DNA from: Blattabacterium cuenoti
GTDB taxonomy: Bacteria; Bacteroidota; Bacteroidia; Flavobacteriales; Blattabacteriaceae
DNA length: 64,000 bases
NCBI RefSeq assembly: GCF_014251695.1
Contig: NZ_CP059195.1
Location: 542,031 to 606,030, forward strand
Direction of reading: 5' to 3'
In this document: positions 27,429-38,267 of the stretch, piece after piece
Numbering within the stretch: position 1 is the first letter of the stretch
Layout: every line of letters starts with the position of its first letter
Translations under genes and position numbers: made by a program
Notes under the pieces: generated by a model
Told to the model about the DNA's origin: nothing
Seen by the model: only the letters and a program-made list of their open reading frames with translations
Databases searched by the model: none

Positions 27429-28469
27429 ATGAATTATAAAAAAAAAAAAATTAAAGTGGGATTTACCACGGGTGATATTAACGGAATAGGAATAGAGATT
27501 TTCTTAAAAGTATGTTCTAAAAAAAAACTTTTAGATTTTTTTACTCCAATATTATTTGGATCTACCAAGATATGTTTTTATTATAAAAAAATTTTAAATT
27601 TTGAAATAAACAATATACGAGAAATAAAAAATTTTAAAGAAGTTGTTGATTATAAAATAAATGTATTCAACATATGGAAAGAAGACATGAAATTTGAATC
27701 TATAAAAATTCATCATCCTGAATCAGGAAAATTATCCATTTTATCTTTAAAAAAAGCTGTAAAAGCTTTAAAAGAAGGAAAAATAGATGTACTTGTAACA
27801 GCTCCAGTTAATAAAAAATACATGAATTTCAAAAATTTTTCATTTATCGGTCATACTGAATATCTGCAAAATATTTTAGAAGGAGAATCTTTAATGTTTA
27901 TGATTCACGATATTTTAAAAATAGCTTTAGTTACCAATCATTTACCTTTGAAAAGAGTAAGTTCAGAATTAAATACTAAAAAAATAATAAAATCAATTAA
28001 AATATTACGTCAATCTCTTATCATTGATTTTGCTATAGAAAAACCTAAAATTGCGGTTTTAGGATGTAATCCGCATTCAAGTGATAATGGATTGATAGGA
28101 AATGAAGAAAAAATAAAAATTAAACCAGCTATTGATAACTTATTTCAAAAACAAGGATGGTTAGTTTTTGGTCCTTATTCTTCAGATAGTTTTTTCGGAA
28201 ACCAAAGTTATTTAAATTTTGATGCTGTTTTAGCTATGTATCACGATCAAGGATTAATTCCTTTTAAAACTATAACTTTTAATCAGGGAGTAAATTTTAC
28301 GGCTGGTCTTTCTCATATACGGACATCTCCTGATCATGGAGTTGCCTATGATATTGCTAAAAAAGGAATTGCAAATGAAAATTCATTTGAAGAAGCGATC
28401 TTTTATGCTATAAAAATATTTAAAAATAGAAAAGAATATATGAAATTCAGTTTATCCAAATTATTATAA
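27429..28469 (+). CDS. pdxA: 4-hydroxythreonine-4-phosphate dehydrogenase
   Basis: NAD-dependent enzyme of the DXP-dependent vitamin B6 pathway. Family motifs are GDINGIG near the N-terminus, TAPVNKK, a metal-binding His in GHTEYL, GCNPHSSD, and MYHDQGLIPFK with RTSPDHG near the C-terminus. The frame is open from 27354, but conservation starts at MNYKKKKIKVG, so I place the start at the ATG at 27429 (27420 is an alternative). A 13-A run (27438-27450) lies within codons 4-8. pdxH at 57.2 kb acts later in the same pathway. Confidence 0.92.
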   Translation: MNYKKKKIKVGFTTGDINGIGIEIFLKVCSKKKLLDFFTPILFGSTKICFYYKKILNFEINNIREIKNFKEVVDYKINVFNIWKEDMKFESIKIHHPESGKLSILSLKKAVKALKEGKIDVLVTAPVNKKYMNFKNFSFIGHTEYLQNILEGESLMFMIHDILKIALVTNHLPLKRVSSELNTKKIIKSIKILRQSLIIDFAIEKPKIAVLGCNPHSSDNGLIGNEEKIKIKPAIDNLFQKQGWLVFGPYSSDSFFGNQSYLNFDAVLAMYHDQGLIPFKTITFNQGVNFTAGLSHIRTSPDHGVAYDIAKKGIANENSFEEAIFYAIKIFKNRKEYMKFSLSKLL

Positions 28470-28712
28470 AATTACAATAACTATATTTTTTCTCACTTGT
28501 AAAATTCCACTTTCTATTTTAATTTCCTTTTTTACATTTTTTTTATTTTTATCCTTTTCTAATTCTAATTTTAAAAATCCATACTTTAATATAGATATAA
28601 ATGGAGCATGATTTTCTAATATTTGAAAATATCCACGGGATCCAGGAGCTATAATAGAAATTATATGTTTTTGATACAAAATTTTATGAAATCTAATAAT
28701 TTTTATTCTCAT
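28464..28712 (-). CDS. atpC: F1Fo ATP synthase epsilon subunit
   Basis: An 82-residue protein matching only the N-terminal beta-sandwich of the epsilon subunit (motif ILENHAPFISIL). The C-terminal helical hairpin, which in other bacteria inhibits ATP hydrolysis, is absent; short epsilon subunits are common in Bacteroidota. It follows atpD by 4 bp and overlaps the end of the convergent pdxA by 6 bp. The other ATP synthase genes are not in the window. Confidence 0.85.
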   Translation of the reverse strand: MRIKIIRFHKILYQKHIISIIAPGSRGYFQILENHAPFISILKYGFLKLELEKDKNKKNVKKEIKIESGILQVRKNIVIVIL

Positions 28713-28716
28713 ATAT

Positions 28717-30258
<1,542 letters not shown>

Positions 30259-30301
30259 TTATATTTGTTATTGTAAATGTAAGAGAAAAAAGATAAAAAT
30301 T

Positions 30302-31240
30302 TTGAAAATTTATTCATCAATCGATGAATTTTCTTCTTTATATCCATGTGTATTAACACTTGGAATTTTTGATGGGGTTCATATAGGTCATAAAAAAATT
30401 ATTAAAAATTTAATTTTTAGATCTAAAAAAAAATATAGTTCTGTTCTCCTCACTTTTCATCCACATCCAAAAGAAATATTAAATTATGATAAAAATTTTT
30501 TTTACTTAAATACTCTTTCTGAGAAAATATATAACTTAAAAAGAACAGGAATAGAACATTTGATAATTCACCCTTTTACTATAAATTTTTCAAGATTAAG
30601 AACAATAGATTTTTTAAAAAAAATATTACATCCAAAATATAAAATTAAACAAATCATTACTGGGTATGATTCTCATATTGGAAAAAATAGAGATAATTCT
30701 TATAAAGAATTAAAAAAACTACATCATAGTTATGGAGTAAAAGTTTATCAAGTTGGTCCTTTCAAACTAATAAAAAAAATAGTTAGTTCTACTTATATAC
30801 GTGAATCTCTTTTATCAGGAAATATACAATGGGCGAATCAAGCTTTGGGATATTTTTATACATTATCTGGAAAAGTCATACAAGGAAAAGGGATAGGTAG
30901 AATGATGAATTTTCCCACAGCCAATTTACAAATTGACTATAAAAAATTAATTCCTAAAAATGGGGTTTATGCTGTAAAAATTAATTATTTAAATAACCTG
31001 TATTCAGGTATGTTGAATATAGGAATAAACCCTACTATAGAGAAAGAAAATAAAAAAATAAAAATTGAAGTTCATATATTCAATTTTTTTGAAAATATAT
31101 ATGGAAAAAAAATAGATATTCAAATAATTCGTAGAATACGTAAAGAAAAAAAATTTAATTCCATACAAAAATTAAAAAAACAAATATATACAGACAAAAT
31201 AAATATACAAAAATTTTTTTCTTGTGAAAAAAAAAATTAA
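30302..31240 (+). CDS. ribF: Bifunctional riboflavin kinase / FAD synthetase
   Basis: Converts riboflavin to FMN and then FAD. The N-terminal nucleotidyltransferase has LGIFDGVHIGHKK (HxGH motif), GYDSHIGKNR and SSTYIRESL. The C-terminal flavokinase domain has GRMMNFPTANL and GMLNIGINPTI. The frame is open upstream, but homology starts at a TTG at 30302 (LKIYSSIDEF), which I take as the start (312 aa). The gene overlaps the AddB-like gene by 17 bp, so the two are probably translated together. Confidence 0.9.
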   Translation: MKIYSSIDEFSSLYPCVLTLGIFDGVHIGHKKIIKNLIFRSKKKYSSVLLTFHPHPKEILNYDKNFFYLNTLSEKIYNLKRTGIEHLIIHPFTINFSRLRTIDFLKKILHPKYKIKQIITGYDSHIGKNRDNSYKELKKLHHSYGVKVYQVGPFKLIKKIVSSTYIRESLLSGNIQWANQALGYFYTLSGKVIQGKGIGRMMNFPTANLQIDYKKLIPKNGVYAVKINYLNNLYSGMLNIGINPTIEKENKKIKIEVHIFNFFENIYGKKIDIQIIRRIRKEKKFNSIQKLKKQIYTDKINIQKFFSCEKKN

Positions 31241-33875
31241 TAAAATTATTAAGTATATATTGAAAAATATAAATCATAAAATTATTTTTATATCAAAAGA
31301 TTCTACTATTATAGAATATATTAGAACTAAATATAGTTCAAAATTTAGTTCAGAAACTAAATTTTTTACAATAGAAAAATTCTTTGAAAACATTTCTGGA
31401 TTAAAAATTTTAGATGATTATTCTATATTGCTTTATTTTTTTTCTCTTTTAAAAAAAGATGATTTTGTAGAAAAAAAATTTCATGATTTTTTTAATTGGG
31501 GACCAAAAATATTAAATGATTTTCAGAAAATAGATTTCAATATGATTAATATTGAACATTTTTTTTCTTCTATTATTTCTTCAGAAAAAATAAATAAATG
31601 GAGTTTTAATTTTTTAGAACAAAAAAAATTATTTTTTTGGGAAAAAATTCATAAATACTATTATATTTTACAATCTCAACTTTTAAAAAAAGGAATTGCT
31701 TATCATGGAATGCTTTTTAAAATAGGCATTTCTCGTTTAGATTCCTTTTTATATCATAATTTCAATACAAAAATTGTATTACTTATTGTTGATTATATTG
31801 CAGAATATGAGAAAATTTTAACTAAAAAAATTATTCAACAAGGATTAATTTATCATTTATGTGAAAAAAATATTTCAATTTCAACTTTAGAGCATTTTAA
31901 TGAAAAACGAATTTTGAATTCAAAAACACGTTTACAATATGATAATTTCAAAATTATTGGTGTTTCAAAAGAAATAGAACAAGTGAAAATTGTGGAAAAT
32001 ATCATATGTAAATTAATGAAAAAAGATCAAAAACCTAATAAAATACTTATAATACCAGGGAATAATAATTTGACTATTCCACTAATACATTCTATAAAAA
32101 GAAAATTAGAAATTGATATATCTTTTAATATTAATTCTCCATTAAATGATATTCCTATTTATTATACTTTTTATTCTATATTTCAATTACTATTAAATAA
32201 AAATAAATTTTCAAAATTTACTAGAAAAGATGTTATAAAAGTATTATCCAATGGATATATTCAAAAATTTTTTTTAAAAAAAAATTCAATTTTAGAAAAA
32301 TTGAATCTAAAAAAAAATTCGGATTTTTTTTGCGAAAATCTAATAAAAAAATATTTATATAAAAATAATTTATGGATTATTTTTAAAATTCAAACCAATA
32401 ACATTAAAATGATTCTTATAAGTATTATTGGTTTTATTAGAAAATTCAAAAAATTACTTATTACGAATAGTAGAAAACATTTTTTAGAATTGAAATTTCT
32501 TTTTAAACTAGAAATTTATATACAACAATTAAGAATAATAGTTAGAAAAACTAAAAATTTATATCTCGGAATTAATGATGTATTTAACATATATGAACAG
32601 TTTACTAAAACAGAAAACATACGATATTTTCGTAAAAATAGAAAAGGATTATATATCACAGGTTTTATAGATATTTTTTTGGAAAATTTTGATGTTGTGA
32701 TCATAACTTCCTTTAATGAAGGAGTTATCCCTCCAAGTCATAATAATCATTCTCTCATTCCTTTTGATATATATAAAAAGTTACAAATTCATAATATTAA
32801 TGAAAATTTTTATTTTCATCATTTAACAAGAATTATTCAATTTTCAAAAGAAAGATATTTCATATATAAAAATCATCCAGATGAAATTAATTCTGGAGAA
32901 AAAAGTCATTTTATTCATAGAATAGAAATCATTTCTAAAATTAAAATAGAAAAAATTAAAAAATCATTTTTTCCTATAACTTCAAAAAGACTACCCATTG
33001 TAATTTATAAAACAAAATCTATAATTCAATGTTTACATAAATTAATCAATAAAGGATTATCTCCTTCTTCTATTCATTTATATAATTATAATCCTCTTCT
33101 ATTCTATTATAAAAAAATACTTAAGTTAAATGAACCAGAAAAAATACATTATAAAAAAAAAATAGGAAAAATTATTCATAAAATATTAAAAATATTATAT
33201 AATCCCATAAAAGAAAGTTTGATGACCATTGATTGTATTCATAAAATGAAAAAAAACTATGAAGAAACTATTAAAGAAGTTCTTTTAGAAAAAGAAGAAA
33301 TCATTGAAGGAAATAATATGTTTTTTTATTATATAATTAAAAATTATATAGAAAATTTTATTTCATGGGATGAAGAATTTATTAGAAAGGGACGAAAAAT
33401 TTTTATCAAAGAAATCGAACGAAAAGTTTCTGCAAAATTAAATATAGGATCAAAAAAAGTAAATTTACATGGTATTATAGATCGTATAGATGAGTATGAT
33501 GGAAAAATTCGTATTCTTGATTATAAAATAGGGTTTTCTAAAATTAAAGAAATCAACATTTCTTTAAAAAATATTGAAAATATTTTTTATGATGTAAATC
33601 ATGCAAAAACCATGCAATTGCTTATTTATGTTTATTTATGGTTTAAATCTTCCGTATTCAAAGACAGTAAAAAAAAATCTCCTATTATAGGAATTGTTTC
33701 TCCCGAAATGAATAGAAATAACATATTCCAAGTTCCTATAAATATTTGTCATACTAAAAAAAGAAATATAACATATGCAGATTATGAAATAAACGTTCTT
33801 CCATTTCTTATTAAAAGAATTTCCGATATCCTAGATCCTAGAATGCCGATTATAGAAAAATTTATTGATTTTTAA
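31224..33875 (+). CDS. AddB-like PD-(D/E)XK nuclease family protein
   Basis: An 883-residue protein with a degenerate UvrD/AddB-like helicase region: FDVVIITSFNEGVIPP near 490 is the telltale motif in Bacteroidota homologues. The C-terminal PD-(D/E)XK nuclease domain has GIIDRIDEYDGKIRILDYKIG near 755. The family repairs double-strand breaks with an AddA partner. No AddA gene lies nearby. The start is a GTG at 31224 overlapping ribF. The protein is unusually lysine- and isoleucine-rich and diverged, so a repair role is inferred from the motifs. Confidence 0.78.
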   Translation: MKKKINKIIKYILKNINHKIIFISKDSTIIEYIRTKYSSKFSSETKFFTIEKFFENISGLKILDDYSILLYFFSLLKKDDFVEKKFHDFFNWGPKILNDFQKIDFNMINIEHFFSSIISSEKINKWSFNFLEQKKLFFWEKIHKYYYILQSQLLKKGIAYHGMLFKIGISRLDSFLYHNFNTKIVLLIVDYIAEYEKILTKKIIQQGLIYHLCEKNISISTLEHFNEKRILNSKTRLQYDNFKIIGVSKEIEQVKIVENIICKLMKKDQKPNKILIIPGNNNLTIPLIHSIKRKLEIDISFNINSPLNDIPIYYTFYSIFQLLLNKNKFSKFTRKDVIKVLSNGYIQKFFLKKNSILEKLNLKKNSDFFCENLIKKYLYKNNLWIIFKIQTNNIKMILISIIGFIRKFKKLLITNSRKHFLELKFLFKLEIYIQQLRIIVRKTKNLYLGINDVFNIYEQFTKTENIRYFRKNRKGLYITGFIDIFLENFDVVIITSFNEGVIPPSHNNHSLIPFDIYKKLQIHNINENFYFHHLTRIIQFSKERYFIYKNHPDEINSGEKSHFIHRIEIISKIKIEKIKKSFFPITSKRLPIVIYKTKSIIQCLHKLINKGLSPSSIHLYNYNPLLFYYKKILKLNEPEKIHYKKKIGKIIHKILKILYNPIKESLMTIDCIHKMKKNYEETIKEVLLEKEEIIEGNNMFFYYIIKNYIENFISWDEEFIRKGRKIFIKEIERKVSAKLNIGSKKVNLHGIIDRIDEYDGKIRILDYKIGFSKIKEINISLKNIENIFYDVNHAKTMQLLIYVYLWFKSSVFKDSKKKSPIIGIVSPEMNRNNIFQVPINICHTKKRNITYADYEINVLPFLIKRISDILDPRMPIIEKFIDF

Positions 33876-34920
33876 TAAATTTTTCTATATAATTCCCTAC
33901 TTCATCAGTAGTAGAAGATAATTTTAAATCAATAATATCTTGTGTACATATTTTTTTTTCAATAGAATTTTTAACAGCCTTTTCTATAATATTTTTTTCT
34001 TTATGCATTCCAAAATATCCTAACATCATAGATCCTGAAAGAATACAACCCAAAGGATTTGCTATATTTTTTCCTTTTGCTTGAGGATAAGATCCGTGTA
34101 CAGGTTCAAACATGGATTTATAATCTCCTATAGAAGCCGAAGGCAGTAATCCTAAAGAACTTGTTAAAACGCTAGATTCATCTGAAAGAATATCTCCAAA
34201 CATATTATCCGTTAAAATGATATCAAATTTTTGAGGATTCATAATAATTTGCATGGATGCGTTATCTACATACAAAAAATCTATATAAATATCTGGATAA
34301 TCAAACGATATTTTTTTAATAACTTCTCTCCACAATCTAGAAGTTTCTAATACATTAGCTTTATCTACTAATGTTACTTTTTTTTTACGTAAAAGAGCAG
34401 CTTTAAAAGCCATTTCTCCTATTCTCTCTATTTCTGATTTAGAATAAATACAATAATCATAAGCTATTTTTCCATTGTTATAACGCCCTTTTTCCCCAAA
34501 ATAAATCCCTCCTGTTAATTCACGATATATAATAAAGTCAACTTTATTTAATAATTCCTTTTTTACAGGAGACTTATCTAAGTTAGGAAAGACTACTATA
34601 GGACGAATATTACAATATAAATTCATTTTTTTTCTAAGTTTTAATAATCCATCTTCAGGTCTCATTCCTCTTGTATTATGATCATATTTCGGCTCTCCTA
34701 TACAACCAAATAAAACAGCATCTGCTTTTAAACAATTATCTATAGTTTCTTCTGGCATAGGATTTCCAAATTTTTCTATGGCTTTAGATCCAGCTAAACT
34801 ATTTTTATAATGAAAATTGTGTCCATATTTTATGGCTATGGAATTTAAAACTTTTATAGTTTGTTTTATTACCTCAGGTCCTATCCCATCTCCTTCTATT
34901 ACAGAAATATTTTTTATCAT
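33862..34920 (-). CDS. leuB: 3-isopropylmalate dehydrogenase
   Basis: NAD-dependent oxidative decarboxylase making 2-oxoisocaproate, the leucine precursor. Motifs: GDGIGPEV at the N-terminus, the RELTGGIYFGEKG substrate loop, DKANVLETSRLW, and the metal-binding DNMFGDILSDE. At 352 aa it is full length. It is last in the leuA-leuC-leuD-leuB order and overlaps leuD by 4 bp. Its 3' end overlaps the convergent AddB-like gene by 14 bp. Confidence 0.95.
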   Translation of the reverse strand: MIKNISVIEGDGIGPEVIKQTIKVLNSIAIKYGHNFHYKNSLAGSKAIEKFGNPMPEETIDNCLKADAVLFGCIGEPKYDHNTRGMRPEDGLLKLRKKMNLYCNIRPIVVFPNLDKSPVKKELLNKVDFIIYRELTGGIYFGEKGRYNNGKIAYDYCIYSKSEIERIGEMAFKAALLRKKKVTLVDKANVLETSRLWREVIKKISFDYPDIYIDFLYVDNASMQIIMNPQKFDIILTDNMFGDILSDESSVLTSSLGLLPSASIGDYKSMFEPVHGSYPQAKGKNIANPLGCILSGSMMLGYFGMHKEKNIIEKAVKNSIEKKICTQDIIDLKLSSTTDEVGNYIEKFIKNQ

Positions 34921-35516
34921 ATTAAAAAATATTTTCTATTTTTTTCAAAATTTTCTACATCATTTTTAATAGAAATCAAAAAATCTATATCATCATAACC
35001 ATTGATAAAACAATTTTTTTTATATGGATGGATATAAAATATATCAAATTCTCTTGTTTTTAATATTGTAACTTTTTGAAGAATTAAATCAACTTGTATT
35101 TTAATTTTAGGATTTTTTTCAACGGTATTAAATAATTTTTTTAAAAAATATTCTGATACTTCTATAGTTAATAATCCATTATTTAATGCGTTTTCTTTAA
35201 AAATATCAGCAAAAAAACTAGATATTATTACTCTAAATCCATAGTCCAAAATAGCCCATACAGCATGTTCACGACTGGATCCACATCCAAAATTTTTTCC
35301 TGATAAAAGGATTTTACCATTAAAATTATAATTATTTAATATAAAATTTTTATTCAAAGAACCATTTTTTTGATAACGCCAATCCATAAAAATATTTTTT
35401 CCACATTCTTCACGTTTAATCTTTTTTAAAAAACGAGCAGGTATAATTTGATCCGTATCTATATCCTCTATAGGTAATGGAACTGCCTGACTAATTAACA
35501 TCGTAAATTTTTTCAT
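34917..35516 (-). CDS. leuD: 3-isopropylmalate dehydratase small subunit
   Basis: Small (swivelling) subunit of isopropylmalate isomerase. It has the N-terminal DIDTDQIIPARFLK motif and the conserved GKNFGCGSSREHAVWA loop near residue 75. Length (199 aa) is typical of the proteobacterial-type subunit. It overlaps leuC by 26 bp and leuB by 4 bp, so all three are translationally linked. Confidence 0.95.
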   Translation of the reverse strand: MKKFTMLISQAVPLPIEDIDTDQIIPARFLKKIKREECGKNIFMDWRYQKNGSLNKNFILNNYNFNGKILLSGKNFGCGSSREHAVWAILDYGFRVIISSFFADIFKENALNNGLLTIEVSEYFLKKLFNTVEKNPKIKIQVDLILQKVTILKTREFDIFYIHPYKKNCFINGYDDIDFLISIKNDVENFEKNRKYFLI

Positions 35517-36891
35517 GAATATATTTATTAATATCTACAATTTTTCCTTCAATAGCTACAATAGCTGCAGTCAAAGGACTAGCAAGTAAAGTACGAGATC
35601 CTGGACCTTGTCTTCCTTCAAAATTTCGATTAGAAGTAGAAATACAATATTCTCCTGCAGGAATCTTATCCTCATTCATACCCAAACAGGCAGAACATCC
35701 TGGTTGACGAAAATCAAATCCAGAAAATTTAAAAATCTTATCTAATCCTTCTTTTTTTACAAGTTTAACTACTTTATTTGATCCAGGTACGATCATTACA
35801 TTTACATGATTAGCTTTTTTTTTCCCTTTTATTACAGTAGCCACTAATCTTAAATCTTCTATTCTAGAATTTGTACAACTTCCTATAAAAATATAATTAA
35901 TCGTTTTTCCTATTAATGATTCTCCTAATGAAAATCCCATGTAATACAGAGATTTACGATATTTATTTAATTTAGGAATTTTTTCAGATATTTTGATTGA
36001 CATTCCAGGATTTGTCCCATATGTTATCATAGGTTCAATATCTTCAGCATTAAAAACATGTTCTTTATCAAAGATAGTATTATCATCTGTTCTTAAAGAT
36101 TTCCAATATTCTATAATTTTTTTCTCTTCAATTTTAAATTTTTTGAACCCCTTACATTTTTTAACATAATCAAAAGTTATTTGATCTGGAGCTATTAATC
36201 CACCTTTTGCTCCCATTTCAATGCTCATATTACAAATAGTCATTCTCCCTTCCATACTCATTTTTTGAATGGTAGACCCCATATATTCTATAAAATATCC
36301 AACTCCAGCATATACTCCTAATTTTGATATAATATATAAAATCACATCCTTAGGAGTAACTCCTTTTTTTAAACATCCATTTAATTGTATTTTCATTTTT
36401 TTAGGTTTGGATAACAATAAACATTGACTAGCCATAACCATAGTCACTTGACTAGTTCCAATTCCAAAAGCTATACAACCAAAAGCTCCATGAGTAGAAG
36501 TGTGACTATCTCCACAAACTATTGTCATTCCAGGTAATGTATGACCTAATTCAGGTCCGATAACATGAACTATTCCATTATTTTTATTCCCTAATCCATA
36601 TAATGTAATTCCATATTTTTCACAATTATCTGTTAATAAATTTATTTGTTTTCTAGATAGAGGGTCTAAAATAGGTAAATGCTGATTAATTGTAGGGACG
36701 TTATGATCTACCGTAGCTATAATTTGATTTGGTCTAAAAATAGATAAATTTCTTTTTTTTAACTCTATAAAAGCTTGAGGACTTGTGACTTCATGTATAT
36801 AATGTCTATCTATATAAATAACATATATTTTATTTTCCAATTTTTTAATAATATGTGCGGACCAAATTTTATCAAATAATGATTTTGACAT
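35491..36891 (-). CDS. leuC: 3-isopropylmalate dehydratase large subunit
   Basis: Aconitase-family large subunit that, with LeuD, isomerises 2- to 3-isopropylmalate. The three Fe-S cysteine ligands are visible: one in GSCTNSR and two in PGCSACLGMNED. HTLPGMTIVCGDSHTSTHGA near residue 120 is also conserved. At 466 aa it is full length. It lies 2 bp after leuA. Confidence 0.96.
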   Translation of the reverse strand: MSKSLFDKIWSAHIIKKLENKIYVIYIDRHYIHEVTSPQAFIELKKRNLSIFRPNQIIATVDHNVPTINQHLPILDPLSRKQINLLTDNCEKYGITLYGLGNKNNGIVHVIGPELGHTLPGMTIVCGDSHTSTHGAFGCIAFGIGTSQVTMVMASQCLLLSKPKKMKIQLNGCLKKGVTPKDVILYIISKLGVYAGVGYFIEYMGSTIQKMSMEGRMTICNMSIEMGAKGGLIAPDQITFDYVKKCKGFKKFKIEEKKIIEYWKSLRTDDNTIFDKEHVFNAEDIEPMITYGTNPGMSIKISEKIPKLNKYRKSLYYMGFSLGESLIGKTINYIFIGSCTNSRIEDLRLVATVIKGKKKANHVNVMIVPGSNKVVKLVKKEGLDKIFKFSGFDFRQPGCSACLGMNEDKIPAGEYCISTSNRNFEGRQGPGSRTLLASPLTAAIVAIEGKIVDINKYIHEKIYDVN

Positions 36892-36893
36892 TT

Positions 36894-38117
36894 TTATAGA
36901 ACATTTATTCTTAAACTATTATTATTCGTATTAGTATGCAATACTTTATTATTTTTTTTGTTATTAAAATTAGCTTTTTTTAAAATTATTTTTAATTCCA
37001 TATCAGTAATTTCTTTTTTTTCATCTGCATATTTTAAGAAAATAGAATAAACCAAATCTAAATAATTTTGGTTTAAAAAATAACCTAATTTCTTATAACG
37101 AAATGCTAAAGCGGCTCTACCGCTTCTAGCTGTTAGAATTATTGAAGATTTATTTATTCCAACATCTTCTGGATTAATACTTTCATAAGTTTCCCTTTTT
37201 TTAATGACTCCATCTTGATGTATACCAGAAGAATGAGAAAAAGCGTTTACTCCTACTATAGCTTTATTAGCTTGTACTTTCATTCCCGTACATTCTGATA
37301 CTAAATAACTTGTAGAATAAATCAATTTTGTATTGATATTTGTAAATAAATTCAAATGAGAATTTTGTTTAAAAATCATAACAATTTCTTCTAGAGAAGT
37401 GTTTCCAGCTCTTTCTCCAATCCCATTAATAGTGCACTCTACTTGTTCCGCTCCATTCATAACGCCAAATAATGAATTAGCAGTAGCCAATCCTAAATCA
37501 TTATGACAGTGAGTCGATAATATAATTTTATGAATTCCTTTTACATTTTCTTTTAAAAAACGTATTTTTTTTCCGTATTCTTCTGGTAAACAAGCCCCTG
37601 TTGTATCAGGGATATTAATTACCGTAGCTCCATATTTAATTACATTTTCACAAATTTTTGATAAAAATTCATTTTCTGTACGTCCTGCATCTTCTGCATA
37701 AAATTCTACATCTTCAACAAACTTTTTTGCATATTTTACAGCAGAAATTGCTCTTTCTATAATTTTTTCTGGAGTGCTATTAAATTTATAACGAATATGA
37801 CAATTTGAAGTCCCTATTCCAGTGTGAATTCTCGGCCTTTTGGCATATTTTAATGCTAATCCCGCTATTTCTATATCCTTTTCTACAGCTCTAGATAAGG
37901 CACATATTACTGTATTTGAAACCGATTTACAAATTTCTTTAACAGATTGATAATCTCCTGGACTTGAAATTGGAAATCCAGCTTCTATTACATCGACTCC
38001 CAAAAATTCCAATTTTTTAGCTATTTTTATTTTTTCTTTAGCATTTAATTGACATCCTGGAATCTGTTCTCCATCTCGTAAAGTTGTATCAAAAATTTGT
38101 ATTCTTTTTTTCCCCAT
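36894..38117 (-). CDS. leuA: 2-isopropylmalate synthase, short form
   Basis: Commits 2-oxoisovalerate and acetyl-CoA to leucine. The catalytic TIM barrel is intact: [13 protein letters not shown] near the N-terminus and the metal-binding [15 protein letters not shown]. The protein is only 407 aa. It ends soon after the barrel and accessory helices, and no C-terminal LeuA regulatory domain (the leucine-binding module of the ~520-residue enzyme) is present. The enzyme is therefore expected to escape classical leucine feedback. It heads leuACDB. No leucine-rich leader peptide was evident in the 139 bp upstream. Confidence 0.93.
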   Translation of the reverse strand: MGKKRIQIFDTTLRDGEQIPGCQLNAKEKIKIAKKLEFLGVDVIEAGFPISSPGDYQSVKEICKSVSNTVICALSRAVEKDIEIAGLALKYAKRPRIHTGIGTSNCHIRYKFNSTPEKIIERAISAVKYAKKFVEDVEFYAEDAGRTENEFLSKICENVIKYGATVINIPDTTGACLPEEYGKKIRFLKENVKGIHKIILSTHCHNDLGLATANSLFGVMNGAEQVECTINGIGERAGNTSLEEIVMIFKQNSHLNLFTNINTKLIYSTSYLVSECTGMKVQANKAIVGVNAFSHSSGIHQDGVIKKRETYESINPEDVGINKSSIILTARSGRAALAFRYKKLGYFLNQNYLDLVYSIFLKYADEKKEITDMELKIILKKANFNNKKNNKVLHTNTNNNSLRINVL

Positions 38118-38136
38118 ATCATTTTATTTTTTTTAT

Positions 38137-38144
38137 CAAAACTA
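38137..38144 (-). promoter_or_regulatory. Candidate -7 element for leuA (TAGTTTTG)
   Basis: Minus-strand TAGTTTTG fits TAnnTTTG and ends about 20 bp before the leuA ATG. No well-spaced -33 TTG was found. It is the only such match I noticed in this divergent spacer. Confidence 0.3.
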
Positions 38145-38184
38145 TTTTTAACAAAAAGAAAATAGAAATAAATTATTATAAGAC

Positions 38185-38267
38185 TTACAATGTCTAATTA
38201 GTAAAATTATTTTATATTATTCTATTAATCAAATAAAATATCATTATAATATTACAATGTCTAATTA
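38185..38267. repeat. 16-bp direct repeat containing the start codon of the next gene
   Basis: TTACAATGTCTAATTA occurs exactly at 38185-38200 and 38252-38267, 67 bp apart. The second copy contains the ATG of the 528-residue protein gene (ATG TCT AAT TAT). The first copy reads ATG TCT AAT TAG, so it would give a three-residue dead-end peptide. It looks like a short duplication of the start region. Confidence 0.7.

Noticed and set aside
30312..30329. A 7-bp inverted repeat (ATTCATC/GATGAAT) just after the ribF start
   Set aside because: Short and A+T-rich; stems of this size are expected by chance in this composition.
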